A stretch of 60,000 nucleotides of DNA from Bolinopsis microptera (Eukaryota > Ctenophora > Tentaculata > Lobata > Bolinopsidae): the NCBI RefSeq assembly GCF_026151205.1, contig NC_087077.1:6474483-6534482 (forward strand), given 5' to 3'. A program made the position numbers and the translations under genes. Positions 10,346 through 21,253 of the stretch are shown here, in pieces; the stretch's first letter is position 1, and each line of letters begins with the position of its first letter. The notes below the pieces were generated by a model, which worked only from the letters and a program-made list of their open reading frames with translations, was not told the DNA's origin and did no database searches.

Positions 10346-11027
10346 GTAAACCCGCGATGGGGTGGCATGTGCCTCAATAAAAATATTACAATCATTTATT
10401 ATTATATCAATGTATCATTAAATATTTCAAAAATATCAATAACGTATGGTTGATCCTTCACACTTGGTAAAATATATAAAAATAAAGTTAATCTACACTA
10501 AAGAATAAATAATCTATATTATATAAATCAACAATATTAACTCCCCATCTTCATGTAGTCATTTATCAAAGCGGTAGAAATCCAAGTAATTTTAGTACGC
10601 GGTGCGCAAGGAATTTCGTTTTTTTTTAAATGTGTAGGCAAGATAAGCCTAAGTGTGGCAGTGAAAATTGAAAAATAAGTTGCAGAATAAATTGCAGTGA
10701 CTGACTGTCAAATGCATTATCGCAGTTCATTTATTTGACTGCACAGTGCACTAACGTTTAGGATTCTTACAGCTGTTATATTTTGCTAATATTTTGTTTA
10801 AAAGTTGTAAAGGACAAAGTTCTTGTCCGTCCACGAAAGGTTTTCTAGGTCAAGTTTTTGTTTGTCCAGTAAGTAACGTACAATGTTGTCCTTGTATGAA
10901 TTAATAAACTTATCTTGTAACTTAGGTACGTTGAAGGGAAGGATTTTGTTTATTTCGTTTATTGTGTTGTTATATAATCGTGGTCCTACGTTAGAGATGC
11001 TATAATCGGTGATCCGTAATCTGTTGA

Positions 11028-13530
11028 TTAATGGTGGGTATGCAATCTAGAAGTGGGTCTGTTAACCAGAATTGTGGGTCTACACCCTTGAAGAGTGGGT
11101 CTGACAACCAGAATGGTGGGTCTGCACTTGAGAAGAGTGGTTCTTGCGGCTGGAATGGTGGGTCTGCAATCTATAAGTTGGTCTAGCAACCAGAATTGTG
11201 GATCTGCATTCGAGAATAATGAGTCTTCACTCTAGAAGAGTGGGTCCGGCAACCAGAGTGGTGGGTCTGCACTTGAGAAGCGTGGGTCTGGCCGCTTAAT
11301 GGTGAGTCTGCACCCTTTAAGAGTGGGTCTGACAACCAGAGTGGTGGGTCTGGACTTGAGAAGAGTGGGTCTGGCAGCTAGAATGGTGGGTCTGCAATCT
11401 AGAAGTTGGTCTGGCAACCAGAATGGTGGGTGTACGTACACCCTTGAAGAGTGGGTCTGACAACCCGAGTGGTGGGTCTGGACTTGAGAAGAGTGGGTCT
11501 GGCAGCTGGAATGGTGGGTCTGCAATCTAGAAGTGGGTCCGGCAACCAGAATGGTGGGTGTACGTACACCCTTGAAGAGTGGGTCTGACAACCAGAGTGG
11601 TGGGTCTGCACCCTTGAAGAGTGGGTCTGACAACCAGGGTGGTGGGTCTACACTTGAGAAGAGTTGGTCTGGCAGCTAGAATGGTGGGTCTGCGATCTAG
11701 AAGTTGGTCTGGCAACCAGAATGGTGGGTCTGCACCCTTCAGGCTTCAAGAGTGGGTCTGACAACCAGAGTGGTGGGTCTGCACTTGAGAAGAGTGGGTC
11801 TGGCAGCTAGAATGTTGGGTCTGCAATCTATAAGTGGGTCTGGCAACCAGAACGGTGGGTCTGCAGTCTGCACCCTTAAAGAGTGGGTCTGACAACCAGA
11901 GTGGTAGATCTGCACTTGAGAAGAGTGGGTCTGGCAGCTGGACTGGTGGGTCTGCAATCTAGAAGTTGGTCTGGCAACCAGAATGGTGGGTGTACGTACA
12001 CCCTTGAAGAGTGGGTCTGACAACCCGAGTGGTGGGTCTGGACTTGAGAAGAGTTCGTCTGGCAGTTGGAATGGTGGGTCTGCAATCTAGAAGTTGGTCT
12101 GGCAACCAGAATGGTGGGTGTATGTACACCCTTGAAGAGTGAGTCTGACAACCCGAGTGGTGGGTCTACACTTGAGAAGAGTTGGTCTGGCGGCTAGAAT
12201 GGTAGGTCTGCGATCTAAAAGTGGGTCTTGCAGCCAGAATGGTGGATCTGCACTTGAGAAGAGTGGGTCTGTCAGCTGGAATGGTGGGTCTGCAATCTAT
12301 AAGTGAGTCTGGCAGCTAGAATAGTGGGTCTGAAATCTAGAAGTGGGTCTTGCAACATGAATGTGGGTCTGCACCCTTGAAGAGTGGGTCTGGCAATCAG
12401 AATGGTACGTCTACACTCTAGAAGAGTGGGTCTGGCAACCAGAATGGTGGATTTTCGCCCTAGAAGGATGAGTCTGGAAACCAGAAAGGTGGGTCTACAA
12501 TCTGGAATAGTGGGTCTGGCAACCAGAATTGCGGGTCTGCATTCTAGAATAGTGGATCTTCACTCTAGAAGAGTGGGCCTGGCAACCAGAATGGTAAGTC
12601 TACACTCTGTCAACCAGATTTGGGGGTCTATAAACTAGAATATAGGAGATATGGCTACCAGAATTGTGGGTTTGGACAACCCGAATGGTGGGTCTTCACT
12701 CTAGAATAATAGGTCTGGTGGGTCTACACTTTAGAAGAGTGGGTCTGGCAACTAGAATGGTGTGTCTGCAATCTATAAGAGTGGGTCTGGCAACCAGAAT
12801 AGTGGGTCTGCAATCAAGGGAATCAAGATGAGTGAGTCTGGCAATCAGAATGGTGGATCTGCACCTTAGGGTAGTGGGTCTGGAAACAAGAATGGTGGGT
12901 CAGAATTCTTGAATAGTGGGTCTTCACTCTAGCTAAGAGTGGGTCTGGCAACAAGAATGGTGGGTAAGAATTCTAGAATAGTGGGTCTTCACTCTAGAAG
13001 AGTGGGTCTGGCAACCAGAATGGTAAGTCTACACTCTGTCAAGTGTCAACCAGAATTGGGGGTCTAAACTAGAATATAGGATATATGGCAACCAGAATTG
13101 TGCGTCTGGAGTCTAGAGTCTAGAATAGTGGGTCCGGCAACCCGAAAGGTGGGTCTTCACTCAAGAATAGTGGGTCTGGCAATCGGAATGGTGCGTCTAC
13201 ACTCTAGAAGAGTGGGGCTGGCAACCAGAATGGTAGGTCTTCGCCTTAGAAGAGTGGGTCTGGCAACCAGAATGGTGGGTCTGCATTTTATAATAGTGGG
13301 TCTTGACTCTATACCTACTAGAAGAGTGGGTCTCCTCTCTAGAAGAGTGATTCTGGCAACCAGAATGGTAATTCTTCACTCTGTCAACCAGAATTGGGGG
13401 TCTATGAACTAGAATATAGGAGATATGACAACCAGAATTGTGGGTCTGGACTCTAGAATAGTGGGTCTGGCAACCAAAATGTTGAGTCTGCACTCTAATA
13501 GAGTGGGTCTGGCAACTAGAATGCAGACAC
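11028..13530 (+). repeat. 2.5-kb minisatellite array, ~42-bp composite unit
   Basis: Two related half-units alternate: gtgggtctggcaaccagaat and ggtgggtctgcactctagaa, giving a period of about 40-45 bp with many variants (gacaaccagagtggtgggtc; cttgagaagagtgggtctgg). A recurrent 'tctagaa' half-site recurs throughout. Several larger blocks (for example 11400-11640 and 11940-12180) share the same variant order, so segments of the array were duplicated. Open frames across it in both strands are by-products of the repeat. Confidence 0.9.
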
Positions 13531-13739
13531 GTAGCCAAGGGGAAGACCCCCGGAAAAAATTGAACCCCAAAAAAAATAAGCCCCATGGTCGCCTGGTAAG
13601 TTGGCTGTGTTTATGACTGTTTGATTAAACGACACGACAGGCAATCGACTTTAGCATTTCGTAAATTATTCCCAAATCCCACTATACAATATGTTATATG
13701 TACTTATTCCATTCAATGTGACAAGTACTGAGTTCCCCC

Positions 13740-14835
13740 TAGCCCCCAACTTTGTATTATTGTGATGTCTGAAATTACAAATTTCTAATGTCAAATGTCG
13801 TCTGAAACACCCTATTTCTCAAAAATTTTCCGGGGGCTGCACCCCCAACTTTGTATTATCGCCGTCCTACAAATTTCTTAAATGCCTAATGTCGTCTAAA
13901 ACAAATAATTTCTAAAAATTTTCTTGGGGGCTGCGCCCCCCCCCCCCCCCCCAGCCCCCCAACTTTATATTATTGTGATGTCTGATTATTACTGCGCCCC
14001 CCCAGCCCACCAACCTTGTATTATTGTAATGTCTGATTATTGCTGTCCCACAAATGGGTCTGGAACACCCTATTTCTCAAAAATTCTCCGAAGGCCAGGG
14101 CTGCGCCTGCCTAGCCCTCCAACTTTGTATTATTGTGATGTCTGATTATAATTACTGTCCTACAAACACGTCTAAAACACATAATTTCTCAAAAATTTTC
14201 TGATTGGCTGCCCCCCCCCCCCCCCCCCCCTCCCTAGCCAACCAACTTTATATTATTTTGATGTCTGATTATTACTGCCCTACTAATTTCTTTAATGCCT
14301 AATGTCGTCTGAATCACCCTATTTCTCAAAAATTTTCCGGGGGTGCGCCCCCCTAGCCTCCCAACTTTGTATTATTGTGATGTCTGATTATTACTGTCCT
14401 ACAAATTTCTTTAATGCCAAATGTCGTCTAAAACACATTATTTCTCAAAAATTTTCCTGGGGGTTCGCTCCCCTAGCCCACCAACTTTATATTATTCTGA
14501 TGTATGATTATTGCTGTCCTACAAATTTCTTTAATGCCAAATGTCGTCTGAATCACCCTATTTCTCAAAAATTTTCCGGGGGTTGCGCCCCCCAGCCCAC
14601 CAACCTTGTATTATTGTAATGTCTGATTATTGCTGTCCTACAAATGTCGTCTGGAACACCTTATTTCTCAAAAATTTTCCGAAGGCCAGGGCTGCGCCCC
14701 CCTAGCCCCCCAACTTTGTATTATTGTGATGTCTGATTATTACTGTCCTACAAATTTCTTTAATAATGCCAAATGTCGTCTAAAACACACAATTTCTCAA
14801 AAATTGTCTGGGGGGCTGCGCCTTCCCCCCTCCGT
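13740..14835 (+). repeat. Degenerate tandem array, ~95-140-bp unit
   Basis: About nine units share the core 'aactttgtattattgtgatg', 'tctgattattactgtcctac', 'aaatttctttaatgcc', 'tgtcgtctaaaacacc' and 'tttctcaaaaattttccggg', followed by a C-rich stretch of varying length (up to about 20 C at 13938-13952 and 14212-14230). The C-tracts drive the length differences between units. Confidence 0.85.
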
Positions 14836-15087
14836 AGCCAACCAAAGGAGCTTTGCCCCGGCTACTTGTCGTGTCGGACTACGTGCCCAGAATCGAAAAA
14901 ACTTAATCTTCAAATGAATAACGGAACCTTCATTATGAAGTTACGAGATGATAATATAATTGGGAGGCAAAGTGGGTATCGGGCTTGGGGCTCATAATGC
15001 GCAAAATTTGGCCGCTGTCGAGTGGGTCTGCCTAAAATTCACAGATCTAGCTATGGGTCTGAGACATTTGTAAAAAAAAAACCTTAC

Positions 15088-15915
15088 ACCAATGGCACAC
15101 TGAACATCATGAAGCCTGGTGCACAGCAAGTCATGAGGCACAGGATTGCCCCAGGAGTTGCACCTTCTGACAATGAAATTTGTTGGAGGTATAGTCTCTC
15201 CTTCAGAAAGTTAACCACACCTTCCTCTTCCTCTTCCCCTTCATCTCCTATTCTTCCCTCTCCTACATCCGACAGTCCTAATAAAGTATCCCCAAAAGCC
15301 CCCATCACAGACTCTCAAAAACACCAGAAGTCTATTATTCTCATTGCTGGTGACTCCTTTGCTGCTCGATTGGACGCTGATCGCCTCAGTAGAGGTAAAG
15401 AAACTGTCACCAACATAGCTAAGGGTGGGCTTAAGATCTCAGCTATACAGAAATCTATTGAGGCCTTTCATACAAAGAACCCTCTTGTGCAGGTAAAGAA
15501 ACTGTTCTTAAGCTTCGGTGCCAACGACATCCGGTACTGTACCCAGGGTGTCAATCATCTCAAGACCCCTGTGAGTGACCTTATGAAGACAGCAAAAAAA
15601 CTTTATCCAAATGCACGTGTTTTTGTACAAGCTATTCCACCAGTCCACCCCAACGGACAAGATAAAATCCCTGGTAATGTTTGTGCTATGAATAATTTGA
15701 TCTTTGATCGCTGCTCTAGGCATAAACTGTTTTACCTTGATGTTTTTTGGGCTTTCTTAGACCGCTATGGAAACAGAAACGAGAGATTATTTCCTAAGTG
15801 TGACAATAGGGGCTTTTATGATATTCATCCCAGCCCCAAGGCTGGGATGCCAGTGTTGGCAAAGTTCTATCTCAGAATCATACACTCAAAGTGGTTTAAT
15901 CTAATGGGATACTGA
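15088..15915 (+). pseudogene. LINE-C ORF1, second part: AlkB C-terminus and SGNH hydrolase
   Basis: The first codons continue the dioxygenase interrupted at 9913: NGTLNIMKPGAQQVMRHRI supplies the third iron ligand (His), and WRYSLSFRK the Arg that normally binds 2-oxoglutarate. A Ser/Pro-rich linker follows. An SGNH hydrolase comes next: GDSF (nucleophile Ser, near 15350), Gly in AKGG, GAND (near 15520) and DIHPSP (catalytic Asp-His, near 15822). The stop is TGA 15913-15915. Esterase domains are known in CR1 ORF1; coupling to an AlkB fold is much less familiar. Codons between 15022 and 15087 belong to the transposon, not to this protein. Confidence 0.75.
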
Positions 15916-16109
15916 TGTGGTAATCCAATTCAATATTTCAATTTTTCATTGTCTGCATCAGTATCCTATTGGATCTGATCATTTGGATGTTATTTATATG
16001 TATTCAAACGAAGTGATAGCATAATGTATGTTACTTCATATTATAGCACAATACCTAACAAAACACAACGGCGAGACACAATTCTGTTAATAATATACTT
16101 AAAAGTTCC

Positions 16110-19100
16110 ATGGGAATATCGGCTCAACAACACCGTGTTGCAACTGGTATGTTTTCTAGGTATGTTATCATCAGTAAAAGTAATAGAGGTAACGGGGAAA
16201 ATTTGTTGTCCTGTCTTCTGTCTCGTCATATGTTATGTGCTCTATTGGGTATATTTTATTTGTATGTTATTTTGTATATATTTTCTTTGACTATCGATGC
16301 TAATATACTCCCTGGTGCTCCCCTACAACCTAAAATACACTCTGTACCATGTTTGAGGTCATCCATAAATCTTTACTTTATGGTAATATTTTGTACCATT
16401 TTTCTCAGACACTTCAAACTTGTGTATAGGGGTGAGAGGGGCATTGGGGCAGCCTTAACTGCAATTTCTGTAAAATTGCTATCTACCACAAAAACTGAAC
16501 TGTCACCTACCATGTCACCGAAACAGACTGTTAAGTTACTTTTCGGTATTACCAGCAGCTGGCTTGGGGTCATGTCTAGGTGTGGTCTGGTTTTTCTATC
16601 TCTCCTTAATATTTCCCTGATAGTAATTTGTAATTGTTCCTTACTGAACCCTGGACCAAATTTATCCGTTGTTTACAATAATGTCCATGGTTTCCTAAAT
16701 ACTCGCGATCTAGCATCAGGAACACCACCACTAAATATGACCAAGATACATGAATTTCATGGTTATATCTACAAACATAAGCCTCACATCATTATTCTAA
16801 ACGAGACATGGCTGAAAAATTCCATTCTCAGTAATGAGGTGCTCCCTGACAAATACAAAGTATTTAGGCTTGACCGATCCTTAAGATCGCATCCAGTGGA
16901 TGCAACCCAGCCCAAGAAATTCAGAAAAAACGGTGGTGGTGTTCTGATTGCCCATAGAACAGACATTGATATCTCTAGTCTAAAGTTTTCTAAGGTTAGT
17001 GTTCAAGCTGAATTATTATCCGTCATAATTAAGACTCAGTGTGGAAGAAACTTTTGTATATCAACATTCTATAGAGTAGGAACGCTTGGCTTAGATAATT
17101 TTGAATCTTTCAAGAAACATTTTGTTACTTTAGCATCTGCCAGAAAGTTGCAAAGACACATTCTGGTAGGGGACTTTAATTTGGCTTCGATTTCTTGGCC
17201 AGATGGTCAGTCATCTTGTCAGCTACACTCTAGCTTTGTAAATTTTCTCACTGATGACCTCGGACATACACAACTTATTAGTTTCCCTACTCACAAGTCA
17301 GGCAACACCTTAGATCTTGTGTTCACTAACATTCAGAACCTTATTAAGAATGTTAAAGTTTTAGATCAAAACGAAATGTGTATGTCCGACCACTTTTGTA
17401 TCACATTTGACATTGATATTAAGACCAAGTATATTAAGCAGCCTAAAAGAAAGATCTTTAATTATAGCAAAGGTAATTTTAGGGGCCTGAATTCTGAGTT
17501 ATTTAGCATCGATTGGGATAATATATTTGAGTGTAATGATCCTTATCTTGCCTGGAGTCGATTCAGAGGAGTTCTTGATGCAGCCTGTGACCGATGGATC
17601 CCTAAAAAGACCATTAAGTCTCAGTTCCAGCCCCCATGGTATGACTCCGAATGTGATCGCCTCCTACGAAATAAGGAGAAATGGAGAATAAGGCATAAGG
17701 GGAGCAACTCTGAGTCTCATAAACAAAAGTTTCGTGCATTTCGCACAAAATTTAAAAATTTGATGGACGAAAGAATGAGACTCAGTGTTGAGGATGACTC
17801 CGATGATGCTCTTATCTCCAAGAAATTCTGGACCTACGTTAAATCTAAATCAAAGTCAACCAGGATCCCTGAAACTGTCAAATATCATAATCGCTTTCGA
17901 AACAATCCATCTGATCAAGCTGCCCTTTTTAACGAATATTTTTATGAGCAGTTTTCTCAAGAGAGCGATTATGGCATTGACATAGATTTTCGTGATGATT
18001 GTTTTTCAAGTCTTGTGTTTAGTAGAGAAGATGTTCTGTTGATTCTTAAAAAGTTAAATCCTAACAAGGCCCCTGGCCCTGATGGGATTCATGGGAGAGT
18101 CCTCAAAAACTGTGCCCAAAGCCTTGCATACCCACTTAGTGTTTTATTTAACCTGTCTTTCTCGAGCGGATGCATACCCCCTGATTGGAAGCTGGCACTT
18201 GTAGTACCAGTGCACAAAAAGGGCGATAAGTCTTCGGTTGAGAACTACAGGCCTATCTCGTTAACATCTCTTGTAATGAAAGTCTTTGAAAGGTGCATAA
18301 AGACTGCATTATACGCTGCGTGTTCTGATCTGTTGGATGACCGACAACACGGTTTTGTTAATGAACGCTCATGCACAACCCAAATGATACCTTTCACAGA
18401 CAATCTTGCACTTGCATTGAATAACAGGTCCAGGACTGATATAATATATTTTGATTTTGCGAAAGCCTTTGATAGCGTTTCGCATGACCTCATTTTAAGT
18501 AAATTAAAGAATATTTTTTATGTCGATGGACTAATGCTTAAATTTATTAAGTCCTATCTTGAGGGGCGACAACAACAAGTAGTGATAGGAGGCCAAACGT
18601 CTTCTTCTCTACCAGTTCAGTCTGGTGTCCCTCAAGGTTCTATACTCGGCCCTTTATTGTTTGTAATATTTATAAATGACATGTTCTCCTGTGTCTCTGA
18701 AGGCACCAATATCGCCCTTTATGCAGATGACACTAAAATTTGGAGGGAGATTCTTGGTTACCCTGACCATCACATAATCCAAAATGACATCAATAGATTA
18801 TATGATTGGTCAGTGAGAAATCGAATGAAGTTCCACCCACAAAAGTGCAAAGCCCTCTCTGTGTCCCTGCAAAGAAACGTGCTGGATAACTTGCCATTCA
18901 ATACCTTCTTTTATAAACTTTCTGGAAGTGATATTGACTTTGTGCCCTCTCAGTCAGATTTAGGAGTCGCAATAAACTCCAGGTTTAATTGGGGTGCACA
19001 ATGTAAAGCGCTTGTTTCCAAAGCTACATCTAGACTTGGACTACTTAAGAGAACATGTCATTTCACTACTGATAAAAGGCAGAAAAGATCGTTCTATTTA

Positions 19101-19616
19101 GCGTTAATTAGGTCTATATTTGAACATTGTTCTGTCATATGGTCCCCTCAATCTGCAACCCATCTTCAACAGTTTGTTGCTATCCAAAAGAGGGCTATTA
19201 AATGGATCAATGGTGAACCTTACTCCAGTTATAATGACGATAAACTTGCTACAGAGCAAAAGAAACTAAATATTCTCCCTGTTAAACAGAAGTTTATTTA
19301 TAACGATCTTATGACCTTCTATAAAATAGTGAATAGCATAATTCCAGTTTCGCTCCCTACATATATAGTCCTATGCCGTCCAGAGGGCACCCGATACACT
19401 AGGCACAATGCTCAAATAATTGATATGTCGGATACTTCAACTTACATGAGTACCACTGTGCCCTGCTCGGATGCCTTCCGAAATAGCTTTTTTCATAGAT
19501 CTATGCTGAATTGGAATAGTCTACCAGTATGTATCCGGCAGTCAGAGCGGATTTCTACTTTTAAGGCCAAACTGATCAAGTACCTCTGGGCTGCCGATAC
19601 TGTCTGGCCAGATTAG
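16110..19616 (+). CDS. LINE-C ORF2: endonuclease and reverse transcriptase
   Basis: A single uninterrupted ORF of 1,168 codons, 194 nt after ORF1. The first ~180 residues are rich in hydrophobic stretches and end in CNCSLLNPGP (NPGP at 180-183). This resembles the 2A ribosome-skipping motif found at this place in some animal LINEs, although the usual Asp-x-Glu before it is absent. EEP motifs: VYNNVHGF, LNETWL, LVGDFNLASI (about 353), MSDHFCITF (about 427). RT motifs: APGPDGI, ENYRPISLTSLVMKVFE, FDFAKAFDSVSH (about 780), GVPQGSILGPLLF, YADDTKIW (about 870). All catalytic residues are present. The protein nicks target DNA and copies LINE RNA. The true start may lie further downstream. Confidence 0.9.
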   Translation: MGISAQQHRVATGMFSRYVIISKSNRGNGENLLSCLLSRHMLCALLGIFYLYVILYIFSLTIDANILPGAPLQPKIHSVPCLRSSINLYFMVIFCTIFLRHFKLVYRGERGIGAALTAISVKLLSTTKTELSPTMSPKQTVKLLFGITSSWLGVMSRCGLVFLSLLNISLIVICNCSLLNPGPNLSVVYNNVHGFLNTRDLASGTPPLNMTKIHEFHGYIYKHKPHIIILNETWLKNSILSNEVLPDKYKVFRLDRSLRSHPVDATQPKKFRKNGGGVLIAHRTDIDISSLKFSKVSVQAELLSVIIKTQCGRNFCISTFYRVGTLGLDNFESFKKHFVTLASARKLQRHILVGDFNLASISWPDGQSSCQLHSSFVNFLTDDLGHTQLISFPTHKSGNTLDLVFTNIQNLIKNVKVLDQNEMCMSDHFCITFDIDIKTKYIKQPKRKIFNYSKGNFRGLNSELFSIDWDNIFECNDPYLAWSRFRGVLDAACDRWIPKKTIKSQFQPPWYDSECDRLLRNKEKWRIRHKGSNSESHKQKFRAFRTKFKNLMDERMRLSVEDDSDDALISKKFWTYVKSKSKSTRIPETVKYHNRFRNNPSDQAALFNEYFYEQFSQESDYGIDIDFRDDCFSSLVFSREDVLLILKKLNPNKAPGPDGIHGRVLKNCAQSLAYPLSVLFNLSFSSGCIPPDWKLALVVPVHKKGDKSSVENYRPISLTSLVMKVFERCIKTALYAACSDLLDDRQHGFVNERSCTTQMIPFTDNLALALNNRSRTDIIYFDFAKAFDSVSHDLILSKLKNIFYVDGLMLKFIKSYLEGRQQQVVIGGQTSSSLPVQSGVPQGSILGPLLFVIFINDMFSCVSEGTNIALYADDTKIWREILGYPDHHIIQNDINRLYDWSVRNRMKFHPQKCKALSVSLQRNVLDNLPFNTFFYKLSGSDIDFVPSQSDLGVAINSRFNWGAQCKALVSKATSRLGLLKRTCHFTTDKRQKRSFYLALIRSIFEHCSVIWSPQSATHLQQFVAIQKRAIKWINGEPYSSYNDDKLATEQKKLNILPVKQKFIYNDLMTFYKIVNSIIPVSLPTYIVLCRPEGTRYTRHNAQIIDMSDTSTYMSTTVPCSDAFRNSFFHRSMLNWNSLPVCIRQSERISTFKAKLIKYLWAADTVWPD

Positions 19617-20040
19617 CTCATCAGTCTTATGAGTCTCAGAAATTTGTTTTTGTTGGTTACAATTCTGTCCGTCCAATTTCCTATCTGCTTGTCCTTTTCT
19701 TATTTCTTTATCAGTTGTGACGGAATTGTAATGAACAAAATCCTTATAATTATTTATGATATGTTTGATTTCTTGTTAATGTTTGTCATTCAAATTTGGT
19801 AGACGGCCCCAACGTTAATGTGGCTCTTGCTATGTGTTGGTTCAGCCGAATTAATTATTATATTTAATCAAGTTTATTTTTCTCGTTAGTTGTCATCCGG
19901 CCAAACATTAAGCAACTTATATTGCAGTACCATTTATCATTTAGTAATCAAAATATGTCATTGTAATTTTGCATGGCTGAAATGTAACGCTTGATTTATA
20001 TATATAATGATTAATTGAATTTTCAAATAAAAAAAAAAAA
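19617..20040 (+). other. LINE-C 3' UTR and poly-A tail
   Basis: AT-rich non-coding sequence after the ORF2 stop, ending in 'caaataaaaaaaaaaaa' (A-run 20029-20040). This marks the 3' end of the retrotransposed copy. A matching target duplication could not be located because the 5' end is unclear. Confidence 0.6.
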
Positions 20041-21253
20041 TTATTATAATAGCATGTATGGTCCTGCAGTGGGGTCTCCTTGTCCTTGGATCTGTGTTTG
20101 GTCCGTCTATTCTTAAAATTTTCCATTTGTGTCACTTAGACTCACCTATTATGTTAATCGACACCACTGGTCCTAGTTAGATTTAGCCATGGCACGATTA
20201 CTCAAACGTAACAGTTAAATAGGTGTGACATACTATTATATTCTTATAATTATATCATATGAATTGATTGCACTGCTAATAAATAAAATACTTTGTTTTA
20301 CTAAAAAATACTTTGTTTTACTTTTGAGACCAATTTTAGCTCGCAAATGGAGTTGAAACCTCGCGATTTTCAGCAGGGACGTAGAAAAAGGATAGGAATT
20401 TTGATTTAGGCTTTGGAATTTTTACAATTAACGTCGGAAGTGAGGAAAAATTGGCGACAGAATAATGGCGTAATTTCATCAAAGGTTATTTTCTAAAGTC
20501 CAATTAGAAGGTCTTTCAGAATGATCCCATTCCAGAAACCGAAGTTATGACGGAATTATACGACAAAAATCAATGTAGCTCCAAAAGCAACACGTCATTA
20601 AATATGGCACCATAGCGGAGCTAACTAATTATTCCAGAAAAGGTATGACAAATGAGGTTTTGTGAAAAAGCTCACATTCTCGATCAAGAAAACAATAGTA
20701 CAACAATTTTGAGAATCCGAGCAAGTTTAATTCTATCGTACACCTCATACTAAAACATGCATCTATTATATTTTTCTATTTTACTCTGGATATCAATAGA
20801 TTTTCACTCCCACTAAATCGCTCGCCCAAATTTTAAGAAAATTCTTGTGAAAAGGCCCTGAGAGTATAAAAGTAGTTGGGTTTGGTGTATTTTTGGACAC
20901 TGATTCCGATTCACCCCCAAGACGTAGGGTAAAAATGCGTCCCTGGAAAGTTATCTGCAAAAAACTGTTTTGGTCACGTGACAGGCCAAAAACATCAATT
21001 CGATTGTTTAGTGCTCGGGTTAGTGTTAGGGTTGTGGATAGCTTCGGGGTAATGGTTAAAAATTAAAAATTGGCCAAGGAATAAAAATTTTAGTGCCCAA
21101 AATTTGGACCCCCAAGTACAGTGGTGTCAAAAATGCAAATTAGATAGGTAATAATTATTTTAATATCTTTGTACTTTGGTTTCATCCTTTTGTGGCAAAG
21201 AAGCGTTTTGTAAATATTTATTCCACTGGGAAGTTTTAATGAATTATTTCATA
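20041..21253. other. Gene-free spacer with dispersed repeat fragments
   Basis: No open frame of note. Three stretches recur elsewhere in the window: 20335-20480 (diverged copy at 28245-28420), 20808-20938 (reverse-oriented copy of 24522-24632) and 21050-21165 (copy of 47590-47700). A short direct repeat of 'aaaatactttgttttact' lies at about 20285-20322. Confidence 0.6.

Larger units (their letters stand above)
9914..15087. mobile_element. 5.2-kb inverted-repeat DNA transposon filled with minisatellites
   Basis: Perfect 19-bp terminal inverted repeats (gtaaggttttttttttaca at 9914-9932; its reverse complement at 15069-15087) are flanked by the 6-bp duplication ACCAAT (9908-9913, 15088-15093). 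Removing the insert and one duplicate restores the LINE-C ORF1 reading frame. No transposase or other convincing coding frame is seen, so it is non-autonomous. Superfamilies with 6-bp duplications include IS3EU, Dada and Polinton, but I cannot choose among them. Inside are minisatellites (10131-10345, 11028-13530) and a longer-period array (13740-14835). Confidence 0.85.
9581..20040 (+). mobile_element. LINE-C: AlkB-SGNH / endonuclease-RT retrotransposon, split by a transposon
   Basis: ORF1 (AlkB-like dioxygenase plus SGNH hydrolase) is in two pieces, 9581-9913 and 15088-15915. ORF2 is 16110-19616. A 3' UTR of about 420 bp ends in an A-run at 20029-20040. The 5,174-bp interruption is a separate element with its own inverted repeats and a 6-bp target duplication. 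The 5' boundary is not resolved: a TGA lies at 9578 and sequence upstream is anonymous. Except for the insertion the coding parts are open, so the LINE was probably full-length or nearly so when it was interrupted. Confidence 0.8.

Noticed and set aside
11232-12151. Several 60-130-codon frames on both strands
   Set aside because: They follow the 42-bp minisatellite and stop where the repeat degenerates.
15022-15087. N-terminal extension of the SGNH ORF starting at 15022
   Set aside because: These codons lie inside the right end of the inserted transposon; LINE-C coding resumes only at 15088.
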